In this document: positions 43,087-51,672 of the stretch, one piece after another | How the letters are laid out: each line of letters starts with the position of its first letter | Position numbering within the stretch: the stretch's first letter is position 1 | DNA from: Nonomuraea indica | GTDB lineage: Bacteria > Actinomycetota > Actinomycetes > Streptosporangiales > Streptosporangiaceae | Length of the DNA stretch: 64,000 nucleotides | Reading direction: 5' to 3' | Assembly: GCF_002850745.1 (NCBI RefSeq) | Contig: NZ_KZ559468.1 | Span: 601,119-665,118 of the forward strand | Notes under the pieces: generated by a model | What the model was told of the DNA's origin: nothing | What the model saw: only the letters and a program-made list of their open reading frames with translations | Databases searched by the model: none | Made by a program: the position numbers and the translations under genes

Positions 43087-43217
43087 GCCGCGGCTCACCG
43101 CGCCGGCTCACCGCGCCGGCTCACCGCGCCGGCTCACCGCGCCGGCTCACCGCGCCGGCTTCATGCGCGGCGGCACACCGCGCCGGCTTCACGCGCGGCG
43201 GTACACCGCGCCGGCTC
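43087..43217. repeat. 13-bp tandem repeats at the convergent pyrF 3' flank
   Basis: At least six near-exact copies of GCCGGCTCACCGC (43093-43165) grade into longer, degenerate copies with GCCGGCTTCA to 43217. Each unit carries the GCCGGC palindrome. The array fills the gap between two converging stop codons (43085 and 43228). Confidence 0.85.
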
Positions 43218-43227
43218 GTAGGGCGGC

Positions 43228-44037
43228 TCAGGGGGCCAGGTGGTGGACGCACTCGTCGCGGTAGCGGAGCGTGTAGTCGCGTACCCGGTCCGGGTCGGCG
43301 AGCACCACGCGCGACACCGACGGCACCACCGCCTGCCGCACCCCCGCGAACAGGCGCGCCAGGTCGGCCGGCGTGGCGCCCTGCGCGCCCAGACCGGGCG
43401 CCAGGATCGGGCCGCCGAACCGGTCGAGCGGCAGGTCGAGCGACGGCAACGTGGCGCCGACCACGAGCCCCACCGGCCCGAGCGGGGCGTGCCCCGCGTT
43501 CGCCTTCTCGGCCCCCGCCAGCACCTGGCCGGCGACCGCCGGTTGCAGCTCGGCCGCCTCCGGATTGGAGGTGCGCGCCAGCACGAACACGCCCGCGTCG
43601 TTGGCCACCGCCTTGGTGATCGCCACCTCCAGCGACCCGAACCCGAGGTACGGGCTGAGCGTCACCGCGTCGACGGCCAGCGGGCTGCCCGGGTCGAGGT
43701 AGGCCTCGGCGTAGGCGGCCATCGTGCTGCCGATGTCACCCCGTTTGACGTCGAGCAGCACCATCGTGCCCGCCTCCCGCAGGTCGGCGAGGACCCGCTC
43801 CAGGACGGCGATCCCGCGGCTGCCCCAGCGCTCGAAGAACGCCGACTGCGGCTTGACCACGGCGGCCACGTCGGCCACGGCGCCCACCACCGCGCGGGCG
43901 AAGTGTTCGAGCCCGGCCGGTGAGTCGTCGAGGCCCCACGCCCCGAGCAGCTCCGGGCTCGGATCGATGCCCACGCACAGCGGCCCGTACTTGTCGAGCC
44001 GGGCCCGCAGCCGGGTCCCGAACGGCTCATTCCACAC
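43228..44037 (-). CDS. pyrF: Orotidine 5'-phosphate decarboxylase (type 2)
   Basis: 269 aa, GTG start. Last step of de novo UMP synthesis: decarboxylation of OMP. The catalytic tetrad is visible in LLDVKRGDIGST (D96, K98, D101). CVGIDPSPELL, VKPQSAFFERWG and SNPEAAELQ are typical of the long actinobacterial/type 2 enzyme. In many actinobacteria pyrF sits at the end of the pyr operon; here it is isolated, so it must be expressed separately. Confidence 0.95.
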   Translation of the reverse strand: MWNEPFGTRLRARLDKYGPLCVGIDPSPELLGAWGLDDSPAGLEHFARAVVGAVADVAAVVKPQSAFFERWGSRGIAVLERVLADLREAGTMVLLDVKRGDIGSTMAAYAEAYLDPGSPLAVDAVTLSPYLGFGSLEVAITKAVANDAGVFVLARTSNPEAAELQPAVAGQVLAGAEKANAGHAPLGPVGLVVGATLPSLDLPLDRFGGPILAPGLGAQGATPADLARLFAGVRQAVVPSVSRVVLADPDRVRDYTLRYRDECVHHLAP

Positions 44038-44187
44038 CTGGCCCCCTCACCACGACCGTAGGCAGAGTAGCCGCCGCCGGCGGCACGCCGGAAGGCTTTC
44101 GACGCTGCCGGTATGGCGGCGCCGGCCGGGTGGGCGCCCGGGAGGTGTGTGTCTTGCGCGCCGCGCGACCGGGGTAGATCACCCTGC

Positions 44188-44664
44188 ATGTACGAGATCG
44201 CCCACCGCACGCTCACCCTGCGCGGCGACCCGCCCAGCGAGGTCGTCGTCACCATCGGCATGCCCACGCAGGACGCGGCGGGGGAGTGGTCGTGCCCGTA
44301 CCGGATCGACGGCCTGGCGGGGTGGGAGCACGAGCGCAAGGTCACCGGTGTGGACGCGCTGGAGGCGCTGGAAACGGTCGTCGACGTGGTCCGGGCGGCG
44401 CTCGCCCGCTCCCACGAGGCCCGCGAGGGGCTGCTGAGCTGGGACGACGAACCGATGGGCCGCCGCAGGCACACGGTCTACCTGACCCGCGACCGCCGTC
44501 ACGACCTGGCCTACCTCGCCATGAAGCACGAGATCGCGCCCGGCGAGGTCGTCAGCCAGGTCACCGCCGACGGCGTGACGCTCGACTTCGGCGGCGCGGG
44601 TGAGCTGCTGGGCCTCGAACTGACCCGCGCCTCCAGGCGGCTGCCCTCCGAGATGCGCCTGTAG
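44188..44664 (+). CDS. Uncharacterised two-part small protein
   Basis: 158 aa. The first ~95 residues (YEIAHRTLTLRGDPPSEVVV; YRIDGLAGWEHERKVTGVD; ALEALETVVDVVRAAL) form a small alpha-beta module of a type common in uncharacterised proteins. After a linker, the last ~55 residues resemble a DUF2283-like beta domain (HDLAYLAMKH through VTLDFGGAGELLGLEL). No catalytic residues are evident. The ATG at 44188 starts right after an intergenic stretch from the divergent pyrF. Confidence 0.65.
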   Translation: MYEIAHRTLTLRGDPPSEVVVTIGMPTQDAAGEWSCPYRIDGLAGWEHERKVTGVDALEALETVVDVVRAALARSHEAREGLLSWDDEPMGRRRHTVYLTRDRRHDLAYLAMKHEIAPGEVVSQVTADGVTLDFGGAGELLGLELTRASRRLPSEMRL

Positions 44665-44702
44665 CGCGCGCACCCACCCTGGGCGGCACCGGGGCCGGCG
44701 GC

Positions 44703-44708
44703 CATAAT
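44703..44708 (+). promoter_or_regulatory. -10 hexamer CATAAT of the HAD gene
   Basis: CATAAT ends 6 nt before the GTG at 44715, the distance expected for a leaderless transcript. No clear -35. Confidence 0.45.
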
Positions 44709-44714
44709 CGGAGC

Positions 44715-45509
44715 GTGAAGCCTCCGCGTCTCGTGGCCACCGACCTGGACGGCACCCTCCTCGACTCCACGGGCACGGTCACGCCGCGCACCCGCCGGGC
44801 GCTGCGGCTGGCGCGCGGCGCCGGGGCGGAGATCGTGTTCGTCACCGCCAGGGCGCCGCGCGGCGTCGAGCCGATCGCGGAGCAGGCCGGAGTCGACGGC
44901 CTGGCCGTCTGCAGCAACGGCGCCATCGTCTACGACCTGGGCGCCCGCGAGATCGTCGCCCGGCACGACCTCGCCCCCGCCGCCGCCGCCCATGTGGTGG
45001 AGACCCTGGCCGAGGCGCTGCCCGGGGTGGCGTTCGCCGCCGAGACGGGCACGGGCGTGCTGGCCGAGCCCGGCTATGGCGTCCGGCACGCCCGCGACGC
45101 GCGTCACCGCCGTGAGGTGGCCTCGCTGCTCGGGTGCGCCGACCCCATCGTCAAGCTGCTCGTCTGGTCGTCCGAGCACCTGGTGGACGACATGTTCACC
45201 GCGGCCGTCGCCGCCGTGGACGGTCAGGCCGAGGTGACCCACTCCGGCGTGGGCGGGCTGCTCGAGATCAGTGCCGCGGGGGTGACGAAGGCCGGCACGC
45301 TGGCCACGCTGTGCGAGGAGCGCGGGGTGGACCCGGCCGAGGTGGCGGCGTTCGGTGACATGCCGAACGACCTGGCCGTGCTCGCCTTCGCCGGAGCGGG
45401 CTACGCCATGGCCAACGCCCACCGGCTCGTGCTCGCGGCGATCGAGCGGCGCACCCTGTCCAACGACGAGCACGGGGTGGCCGTGGTGCTGGAGAGCTTC
45501 TACTCCTGA
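44715..45509 (+). CDS. HAD-superfamily (Cof-type) phosphatase
   Basis: 264 aa, GTG start. Motif I is VATDLDGTLLDSTG with nucleophile and acid/base Asp; motif II is IVFVTARAP; motif III/IV is VTKAGTLATLCEERG and AFGDMPNDLAVLAFAG. The C2 cap is of the Cof/sugar-phosphatase type. It probably dephosphorylates sugar phosphates or a flavin or other cofactor intermediate. It seems to stand alone with its own leaderless promoter. Confidence 0.9.
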   Translation: MKPPRLVATDLDGTLLDSTGTVTPRTRRALRLARGAGAEIVFVTARAPRGVEPIAEQAGVDGLAVCSNGAIVYDLGAREIVARHDLAPAAAAHVVETLAEALPGVAFAAETGTGVLAEPGYGVRHARDARHRREVASLLGCADPIVKLLVWSSEHLVDDMFTAAVAAVDGQAEVTHSGVGGLLEISAAGVTKAGTLATLCEERGVDPAEVAAFGDMPNDLAVLAFAGAGYAMANAHRLVLAAIERRTLSNDEHGVAVVLESFYS

Positions 45510-45754
45510 CGATCACCGGCCGTGTCCGTGCGCGCCGCCCCCTGCCCGGCCTCGCCGTTCTCACACGGCACCGGGCGCGACCGTCGCCTGATCGGACGGC
45601 ACTAGGGCGGTGAAATGCCGTTGTCGTCCTATTTGTAGGGGATTGTCGTGTCCTGCGCTTTGTTACTGTGGAAAGAACGGCGAGACGCGGAGAGGGCGCC
45701 CCCGAGGGCACAACCTGAGCGCCATCGCCGTCCCCCGATGACGAGAAGCGGTTC

Positions 45755-46648
45755 ATGGCAGATCCCACCACAGTCGATCGGCTCCTCCCCGGGGACCACG
45801 TCTGCTGGACCTTCGATGACCACGAGCGCCATCTGCGGGCTCTGGTCAGGTTCCTCCGCAAGGGTCTGGAACACCACCAGAAGGTCCTCTACTTCACCGA
45901 CACCTTCCTCCCTCCCGCCTTCCTTGCCGCCGCGCAGGCCTACGGGGCGGAGGTGCGGCAGCCGCTGCACGCCGGGCAACTGCACGTCACCACCGCGGAG
46001 GAGTCCTTCCTGTCCGGCGGGTCCTTCGAGCCCGAACGGGCCCTGAACGGCTGGACAGCCGCCATCGACCAGGCGCGCACCGAGGGCTACGCCGGGCTGC
46101 GGGTGGCCGCCGACATGGGCTGGACGGTCCGCCCGCTGGTCGACATGGACGAGCTGACCTGGTACGAGGCGCAGGCCAACCAGATCTTCTCCGCCGGCTA
46201 CGCGATGGCGCTGTGCTGCTACGACCGGCGGCTGTTCACCCACGCGGAGCTCGAACGGATCAGCGCCGCCCACCCGGGCGCCGCCCGGGCCGGGGCGGGC
46301 AGCGACGAGGAGTGGGACCCCCTGCTCCGCATCCGCCGCACCCCCGACGGGCTGTCGCTCGACGGCGCCGCCGACCGCACCAACCACGACGCCCTGGCCG
46401 CCGTGCTCGGCCCCCTGGCGGCCGAGGCGACGAGCGGCGCTCCCGTGGTCATCGACGTGGCGGGCCTCGCCTTCGCCGACGTCGCCGCCGCCCGCCTGCT
46501 GGCCGGCGTGGTCGCCGCGGGTCGCGGCCGCGTCCTGCTGCGCGGGCCGCGGCCCGCCCTGACGGAGCTGCTGGCCCTCGTCGACTCCCTCCACGCGCCC
46601 CGTGCCTCCCGCGACCGGATCCAGGCCGCCGAGGGCACCCCGGCATGA
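45755..46648 (+). CDS. MEDS-STAS anti-sigma factor antagonist-like protein
   Basis: 297 aa. Residues 1-180 form a MEDS (DcmR-type sensory) domain: LPGDHVCWTFDDHERHL, FLRKGLEHHQKVLYFTD, GGSFEPERALNGW and WTVRPLVDMDELTWYEAQ. The last ~100 residues are STAS-like (SLDGAADRTNHDAL; PVVIDVAGLAFADVAAARLL). The architecture fits a switch for an anti-sigma factor of the RsbW type, which follows 72 bp downstream. A 245-bp leader (45510-45754) contains no gene but leaves room for a stress promoter. Confidence 0.86.
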   Translation: MADPTTVDRLLPGDHVCWTFDDHERHLRALVRFLRKGLEHHQKVLYFTDTFLPPAFLAAAQAYGAEVRQPLHAGQLHVTTAEESFLSGGSFEPERALNGWTAAIDQARTEGYAGLRVAADMGWTVRPLVDMDELTWYEAQANQIFSAGYAMALCCYDRRLFTHAELERISAAHPGAARAGAGSDEEWDPLLRIRRTPDGLSLDGAADRTNHDALAAVLGPLAAEATSGAPVVIDVAGLAFADVAAARLLAGVVAAGRGRVLLRGPRPALTELLALVDSLHAPRASRDRIQAAEGTPA

Positions 46649-46720
46649 CCGGCCCGGCCCGCATCAGGTCCGCGACCCGTTCGCGTACTCCCTCCTGACC
46701 ATCCCCTGGAGAACACCCGG

Positions 46721-47125
46721 ATGTTCGACCAGCCACTCAGCCCGCCACCCGCCGGGGCGCGCCGGCGGGCCTTCACCGCCGTCGGAGAGCTGGCGGACGT
46801 GCGCTCGTTCGCCGCGACCGAGGCCCGCGCCGCCGGGCTGGGCGACCGGAAGGTCGAGCGGGTGGTGCTGGCGGTCAACGAGGTGGCCACCAACGCCTTC
46901 GAGCACACCACTCACGGCTGCATCGTCACGATCTGGACGTTGCCCCGCACGTTCGTCTGCCAGGTCGACGACAACGGCCGCTTCGGCGTCCCCCCGGTAC
47001 GCCGCATCTCCCCGTCCTCCGGCCGCGGGCACGGGCTCACCCTGGTCGACGAGGTCGCCGACCTGGTCCGCCGGCACAGCCACACCGGCGGCACCACCAC
47101 CCGCCTGCACTTCGACCGGCCGTGA
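46721..47125 (+). CDS. RsbW-like anti-sigma factor (HATPase_c_2)
   Basis: 134 aa. The GHKL ATPase core has VVLAVNEVATNAFEHTT (N box), VDDNGRFGVPP (G1-like) and GRGHGLTLVDEVAD (G2). Such proteins bind and phosphorylate STAS antagonists or sequester a sigma factor. Starts after GGAGA and follows the MEDS-STAS gene, its probable partner. The final codons (encoding TTRLHFDRP) are the first unit of the downstream tandem array. Confidence 0.9.
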   Translation: MFDQPLSPPPAGARRRAFTAVGELADVRSFAATEARAAGLGDRKVERVVLAVNEVATNAFEHTTHGCIVTIWTLPRTFVCQVDDNGRFGVPPVRRISPSSGRGHGLTLVDEVADLVRRHSHTGGTTTRLHFDRP

Positions 47126-47300
47126 CCACGCCCCACCCGCCTGCACGTCGACCGGCCGTGGCCACACCCCACGCGCCTGCACGTCGACCGGTCGTGGCCA
47201 CGCCCCACCCGCCTGCACGTCGACCGGTCGTGGCCACGCCCCACCCGCCTGCACGTCGACCGGCCGTGGCCACGCCCCACCCGCCTGCACGTCGACCGGC
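47102..47300. repeat. 36-bp tandem array extending from the RsbW-like gene's 3' end
   Basis: Six copies (five and a half units) with a strict 36-bp period; the CGCCTGCAC landmark recurs 36 nt apart from 47102 to 47282. Units contain GTCGAC, CCGGCC and GTGGCCAC dyads. The first copy overlaps the last coding codons. The later copies are non-coding and end 93 nt before the HxlR stop codon. Variation is limited to single bases, so the array is young. Confidence 0.92.
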
Positions 47301-47392
47301 GTGATCACGCCCAACCCGCTCCCACGCGACGGATGTCGGCGGCTTCTTCCTCGATGCCTCACCGGCCCGCGACGTGGCGGACGGGGGACCCG

Positions 47393-47770
47393 TCAGGAAG
47401 AGGTCTCCAAACTCTCCTCCCAGCGGTCCTGGGCCGCCAGGACGTCCTCGGCGTGGTCCAGTGCCCACTTCCCGACCGCCTGGATCGGGCCCAGCAGCGT
47501 CTGTCCCAGCTCCGTCAGCTCGTACTCGACCCGCGGCGGAGCCTCCGCGTACGCCCGCCGGGCGACCAGGCCGTTGGCCTCCAGCCTGCGCAACGTCTCC
47601 GTCAGGACCTTGGGGCTGATCCCGCCGATCTCCGCCCGCAGCTCACCCGGGCGGCGCGGGCCATGCCGCAGGGCGCACACGACGACGGCGTTCCAGGTGG
47701 GGGCCAGCAGGTCGAAGGCGAGTCTGGCCTGACAGTCGGCGAGGAACAACGTACATCCTCCGTTAGGCAC
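47393..47770 (-). CDS. HxlR-family transcriptional regulator
   Basis: 125 aa, winged HTH. CTLFLADCQARLAFDLLAPTW at the N-terminus, GPRRPGELRAEIGGISPKVLTETLRRLEANGLVARR for HTH and wing, and VEYELTELGQTLLGPI are diagnostic of HxlR, with an N-terminal Cys that in some members is redox-reactive. It is divergent from the F420-type reductase (68 bp between starts), its likely target. GTTC-N6-GAAC lies in between. Confidence 0.93.
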   Translation of the reverse strand: MPNGGCTLFLADCQARLAFDLLAPTWNAVVVCALRHGPRRPGELRAEIGGISPKVLTETLRRLEANGLVARRAYAEAPPRVEYELTELGQTLLGPIQAVGKWALDHAEDVLAAQDRWEESLETSS

Positions 47771-47838
47771 CGAATGGTGCGCGATGCGGTTTCTACGATC
47801 CTTCCGTAATCACAGTTCTTACATGAACGGAGAGCGAG

Positions 47839-48471
47839 ATGCGGATCGGCATCCTCGGGGCCGGCAACATGGCGGACGCCCTCGGCACGCAGTGGTCGCG
47901 GGCCGGCCACGAGGTCATGGTCAGCGGGCGCGACGAGGCGAGGTCGGCGGCCACGGCGGCCCGGATGACGGCCGCCGGCGGCTCGCCCGTGGTGCACGGG
48001 ACGTGGCCGGAGGCGGCCGCGTTCGGCGAGGTCGTCATGGCGGCGGTCGCGGCGGACGGCCTCGAAGAGGTGCTCAAGGCCGCCGGGCCGGCGCTGCGCG
48101 GCAAGCCGCTCGTCGACGTGACCAACCGGCTGCCGGACTTCGACTTCACGCGTCCCCTCGCGCGCACGGCCGCGGACCTCACAGGCGCGCACGTCGTGAA
48201 GGCCTTCAACCTGGGTCACGTGGACGTGTGGCGGATGACGCCGCCCGTCTTCGACGGCCGCCCCCTCGCGGTCCCCCTATGCGGCGACGACCCGGACGCC
48301 CTGTCGCGGGTGCGCTCCCTCGTCACGGACCTGGGTTGCACCCCGGTGGACGGCGGCGGGCTCGACCGGGCGGTGCTGCTGGAGGCGACGGCGGCGTTCG
48401 TCATCGGCCTGTGGTTCGCCGGGGTCGACGCCCAGGCCATCCTGACCCCCATGGAGGCCGCCGGCGTCTGA
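47839..48471 (+). CDS. NADPH/F420-dependent oxidoreductase family protein
   Basis: 210 aa. RIGILGAGNMADALGTQWSRAGHEVMVSGRD is the Rossmann loop of the NADPH-dependent F420 reductase/'NAD-binding F420' family. VVKAFNLGHVDVW, VPLCGDDPDALSRV and DLGCTPVDGGGLDRAVLLEA follow. Used in redox exchange between NADP and F420 or as a stand-alone NADP-linked oxidoreductase. Preceded by GGAGAGCGAG. Likely controlled by the divergent HxlR regulator. Confidence 0.9.
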   Translation: MRIGILGAGNMADALGTQWSRAGHEVMVSGRDEARSAATAARMTAAGGSPVVHGTWPEAAAFGEVVMAAVAADGLEEVLKAAGPALRGKPLVDVTNRLPDFDFTRPLARTAADLTGAHVVKAFNLGHVDVWRMTPPVFDGRPLAVPLCGDDPDALSRVRSLVTDLGCTPVDGGGLDRAVLLEATAAFVIGLWFAGVDAQAILTPMEAAGV

Positions 48472-48506
48472 CGCCGCCGCCGGCCGACGGCTGCGCGAGC
48501 CCGCCG

Positions 48507-48872
48507 TCAGCGGGCCGGCGGGACGAACTCGGGCTGGTCGAGCACGCGCAGCCAGCTGCCGTCCGGCTGACGCCGGACCACCTGGGCCCGCGCGCCGGAT
48601 CCGTCCTTCGGCGGGGTCGAGGTGAGGGCGATGTCGCCGCTGATCAGCGTCGGCAGGGGTTCCTCCGGCTCGAAGCGCGGGCGGTGGGCCAGCACCTTCT
48701 CCCACAGCGCGCGGATCGCGTCCCTGCCCACGGTCTGCCGGCCCGGCGGGTAGGCCAGCACCGCCCCCTCCTCGTAGAGCGCGGCGACCCCGGCCGCGTC
48801 GCCGGCGTTCGACCGTTCGACGAACAGGCGGGTGATGTCCTCCGGCCGCATCGCCTTCTCGTATTCGGGCAT
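48507..48872 (-). CDS. SnoaL/NTF2-like protein
   Basis: 121 aa from the ATG at 48872, which is preceded by CAGGAGAC; a longer frame to 48908 lacks such a site. The cone-shaped alpha+beta fold is recognised from LFVERSNAGDAAGVAALYEEGAVLAYPPG, GRDAIRALWEKVL and WLRVLDQPEF. Members act as ketosteroid-isomerase-like, cyclase or ligand-binding proteins; none of these can be specified. It is convergent with the F420-type gene. Confidence 0.85.
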   Translation of the reverse strand: MPEYEKAMRPEDITRLFVERSNAGDAAGVAALYEEGAVLAYPPGRQTVGRDAIRALWEKVLAHRPRFEPEEPLPTLISGDIALTSTPPKDGSGARAQVVRRQPDGSWLRVLDQPEFVPPAR

Positions 48873-49044
48873 GTCGTCTCCTGAATTCCGGACTGCAGAG
48901 GCATCCATCCTTCTCCTGCCTCGCGGAGAAGTCCAAGAGATGGTTCTGCTGCCACCCAGAAGTAACGCTTATGGACGGCTCCTGCTCGGTCGGCATCCCG
49001 GCCGACCAGGAGCCGACGCGCCCGGATGGAGCGCGCCGACCTCC

Positions 49045-49719
49045 TCAGAGGCGAGGAAGCGAGTCCGGATGGCGGGCGAGGTGGTCGGCCCTGCGGATCG
49101 GCTCGGGGAGGCGGTAGCGCGGGGAAAGGCGCAGCACCTGCTCGGTCGTGGTGTCCAGGTCGATGCGGTGACCCGGTGACACGTACACCGGCTTGACCCC
49201 GTCCTGGGTGCGCAGCGCACGGCCCACCGTCGAGCCGTCCAGCACGATCGGCGTCCAAGCTCCCCGCTCCGGGCCCGGGGCGGAGCAGGCGCCGACGAAC
49301 GGCGTCTTGCCCACGCCCAGGGCCGGCAGGCCGGTCAGGACGCCGAGATGGCAGGCCAGCCCGAACCCGCGCGGATGCGCCAGCCCGTAGCCGTCGCACA
49401 CCAGCAGGTCGGGCGTCACCGTGAGCCGTTCGAGCGCCTCCACCAGCGCGGGCAGCTCCCGGAAGGCGAACAGGCCGGGCACGTAGGGGAACCCGGCCCT
49501 GCCGTGCGCCGTCACCTCCTCCACGACGGAGAGCGTGGCGGCGTCGAGCACGACCACGGCGGCGGTCAGCCGCTCGTCGTCCCGGTAGTGCACGTCGAGA
49601 CCGGCGACCAGCGTGAACGCACGCGGCCCGGCCATCTCGACGTGAAGTCGCAACCGGTCCTGGACGGCCTCCGCCTCGGCCACTGTCGCCGGCCACGGGT
49701 GAAGCTGGTTTACACGCAC
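49045..49719 (-). CDS. nfi: Endonuclease V
   Basis: 224 aa. Cleaves the second phosphodiester 3' of deoxyinosine, repairing deaminated adenine. Metal ligands are visible: D42 (AGLDVHY), E88 (FAFRE) and D109 in VCDGYGLAHPRGFGLACHLG. The wedge motif is FPYVPGLFAFRE. GVGKTPFVG and VKPVYVSPGHRIDLD complete the fold. The genes on both sides are unrelated to repair. The first Met was kept. Confidence 0.94.
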   Translation of the reverse strand: MRVNQLHPWPATVAEAEAVQDRLRLHVEMAGPRAFTLVAGLDVHYRDDERLTAAVVVLDAATLSVVEEVTAHGRAGFPYVPGLFAFRELPALVEALERLTVTPDLLVCDGYGLAHPRGFGLACHLGVLTGLPALGVGKTPFVGACSAPGPERGAWTPIVLDGSTVGRALRTQDGVKPVYVSPGHRIDLDTTTEQVLRLSPRYRLPEPIRRADHLARHPDSLPRL

Positions 49720-49790
49720 CTGATCAATTTACGCCGTCTCCGCGCGCACACCGGCGGTGTGGGCGGGCGTCCGCGTGCGGGACGGCGACA

Positions 49791-49918
49791 CCGCCTCAAC
49801 GGCGGGGCTGCCTCAACGGCGACGCCGCCTCAACGGCGACGCCGCCTAACGGCGGGGCTGCCTCAACGGCGACGCCGCCTAACGGCGGGGCTGCCTCAAC
49901 GGCGACGCCGCCTCACGG
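49791..49918. repeat. Compound tandem repeat at the catalase 3' flank
   Basis: Alternating 15-17-bp units of the kind CCTCAACGGCGACGCCG and CCTAACGGCGGGGCTG repeat about eight times. Each has the GGCGACGCC mini-dyad. The array stops 23 nt short of the catalase stop codon. Confidence 0.85.
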
Positions 49919-49941
49919 GACGCCCGCCCAGTGGTCGCGCG

Positions 49942-51573
49942 CTACGAGGGCAGGCCCCTCTCGTCGGGCACGCAGTGCGTCATCCGCAGGCCCGCGACGT
50001 CGCGCGGCCCGTTCTTGCCGAGCCGGGACAGCCGCTGGCGGTCCTCGTCCGTCAGTACCTGGCCCGGCAGGGGGTCCAGGTGCGCGACGTCGGCCGGCGT
50101 GATGCCCAGCCCCTGGCCGACCCGCAGGCCCAGCTCGTCCTCGGCCAGCAGGAAATGCCAGACCATCCGCTCCTGCACCGGCCGGGCGCACTCGCTGATC
50201 AGCGTGACGAAGTTCTGCACGAGGTCGTCGCGCTCCCACTGGTGCATGAGCAGGTAGCGCTGGCCCGCCTGCTTGTAGTCGTTCGTCCGCGGGATGCGAC
50301 GGCGCGTCAGCCGGCCTGTGATGACCGGTCCGACCTCCTCACCCGGTGAAGGCGCTTCACGCAGCCCGCCGGTGATCGACGGCTCGTAGTTGACGTGCGG
50401 GTTCTCGCCGGCGCCGTCGACGTGGTACGCCATCATGCCGTCGCGCTGGTTGGTCCGGACGTCGGCGTTCTTCGCCTGGTTGACCGGCAGCTGCAGGTAG
50501 TTCGGGCCCACCCGGTAGCGCTGGGTGTCGCTGTAGGAGAACGTCCGGCCGACGAGCATCTTGTCGTCGGAGAAGTCCAGCCCGTCGACCAGCACACCGG
50601 TCCCGAACGAGATCTGCTCGTTCTCGGCGAAGTTGTTGGAGACGTTGCGGTTGAGCACGAGGCGGCCGACCGGCCTGGGCGGGAAGTCGTTCTCCGGCCA
50701 GACCTTCGTGTCGTCCAGCGGGTCGAAGTCCAGCTCGTCGTGCTCGTCGTCGGACATGACCTGCACCAGCAGCTCCCACTCGGGGTACTCGCCGCGGTCG
50801 ATGGCCTCCATCAGGTCCTTGGTCGCGTGGCCCAGGTCGTTCGCCTGGATGGCCGCCGCGTCCTCGACGGTGAGGCTCCGGACGCCCTGCTTGGGCATCC
50901 AGTGGTACTTGACCAGCACGGTCTCGTTGCGGTCGTTGACCCACTTGTAGGTGTTGACCCCGAACCCCTGCATGAACCGGTACGTCGCCGGGATGCCCCG
51001 CGGGCTGAACAGGTTGACCAGCATGTGCATCGACTCCGGCGTCTGTGACATGAAGTCGAAGATCCGGGCCGGCTCCTGGCGGAACGTGACGGGGTCGGGC
51101 TTGAGCGCGTGGATGACGTCGGGGAACTTGATGGCGTCCCTGATGAAGAACACGCCCAGGTTGTTGCCGACCAGGTCCCAGTTGCCGTCCTCGGTGTAGA
51201 ACTTCACCGCGAACCCGCGCGGGTCGCGTGCCGTCTCCGCCGAGTCGCGCCCGCCGATGACGGTCGAGAAGCGCACGGCCACGTCGGTGCGCTTGCCGGC
51301 CTCCTGGAACAGCTTCGCCCGGGTGAACCGCGAGATCGGCTCGTCGCCCAGCTTCCCGTACGCCTCGAAGTACCCGTACGTCGTCACGCCTCTGGCGTGG
51401 ACGACCCGCTCCGGGATGCGTTCGCGGTCGAAGTGGCTGATCTTCTCCAGGAAGTGGTAGTTCTCGAGCGTGGCCGGGCCGCGCGCTCCCACGGTGCGCT
51501 GGTTCTGGTTGTCGGAGACGGGGTGTCCCTGTCTCGTGGTCAGCGTCGGCCGGTCGTGTTCGCCGGTGGTCAT
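49942..51573 (-). CDS. Monofunctional haem catalase
   Basis: 543 aa. Dismutates hydrogen peroxide. The catalytic His lies in [14 protein letters not shown], the distal Asn in [11 protein letters not shown], and the proximal haem Tyr in [23 protein letters not shown]. The size and the C-terminal extension suit the clade 1/3 small-to-medium catalase group of actinobacteria (KatA/CatA-like). The ATG at 51573 follows GGAGGGAG. A longer open frame upstream is antisense to other sequence and was not used. A 6-bp inverted repeat at 51609-51625 lies in the promoter region. No furA/oxyR is adjacent. Confidence 0.94.
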   Translation of the reverse strand: MTTGEHDRPTLTTRQGHPVSDNQNQRTVGARGPATLENYHFLEKISHFDRERIPERVVHARGVTTYGYFEAYGKLGDEPISRFTRAKLFQEAGKRTDVAVRFSTVIGGRDSAETARDPRGFAVKFYTEDGNWDLVGNNLGVFFIRDAIKFPDVIHALKPDPVTFRQEPARIFDFMSQTPESMHMLVNLFSPRGIPATYRFMQGFGVNTYKWVNDRNETVLVKYHWMPKQGVRSLTVEDAAAIQANDLGHATKDLMEAIDRGEYPEWELLVQVMSDDEHDELDFDPLDDTKVWPENDFPPRPVGRLVLNRNVSNNFAENEQISFGTGVLVDGLDFSDDKMLVGRTFSYSDTQRYRVGPNYLQLPVNQAKNADVRTNQRDGMMAYHVDGAGENPHVNYEPSITGGLREAPSPGEEVGPVITGRLTRRRIPRTNDYKQAGQRYLLMHQWERDDLVQNFVTLISECARPVQERMVWHFLLAEDELGLRVGQGLGITPADVAHLDPLPGQVLTDEDRQRLSRLGKNGPRDVAGLRMTHCVPDERGLPS

Positions 51574-51608
51574 GGGTTCCGGCTCCCTCCTTGTGGCGGC
51601 GTTCCGCG

Positions 51609-51625
51609 CATACGTATCCCGTATG
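51609..51625. promoter_or_regulatory. Inverted repeat CATACG-N5-CGTATG upstream of catalase
   Basis: Perfect 6-bp arms around TATCC, 36 nt before the catalase ATG. It could be a repressor or peroxide-sensor operator; no regulator gene is adjacent. Confidence 0.5.
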
Positions 51626-51672
51626 AAGGTCGCTAAAGGTCGCGATGGGAGATCTTCTGTAGGGTCGAGGCC

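Noticed and set aside
45510-45754. SigB-like promoter before the MEDS-STAS gene
   Set aside because: Several partial matches (TTGTCG, GTTACT) were found but none with correct spacing, so no call was made.
47102-47300. Possible CRISPR array (36-bp periodicity)
   Set aside because: Copies are directly abutting with no spacers, and no cas genes are present in the window.
47122-47304. 60-codon repetitive frame (12-residue TPHPPARRP-type units)
   Set aside because: It arises only from the 36-bp tandem array and has no ribosome-binding site.
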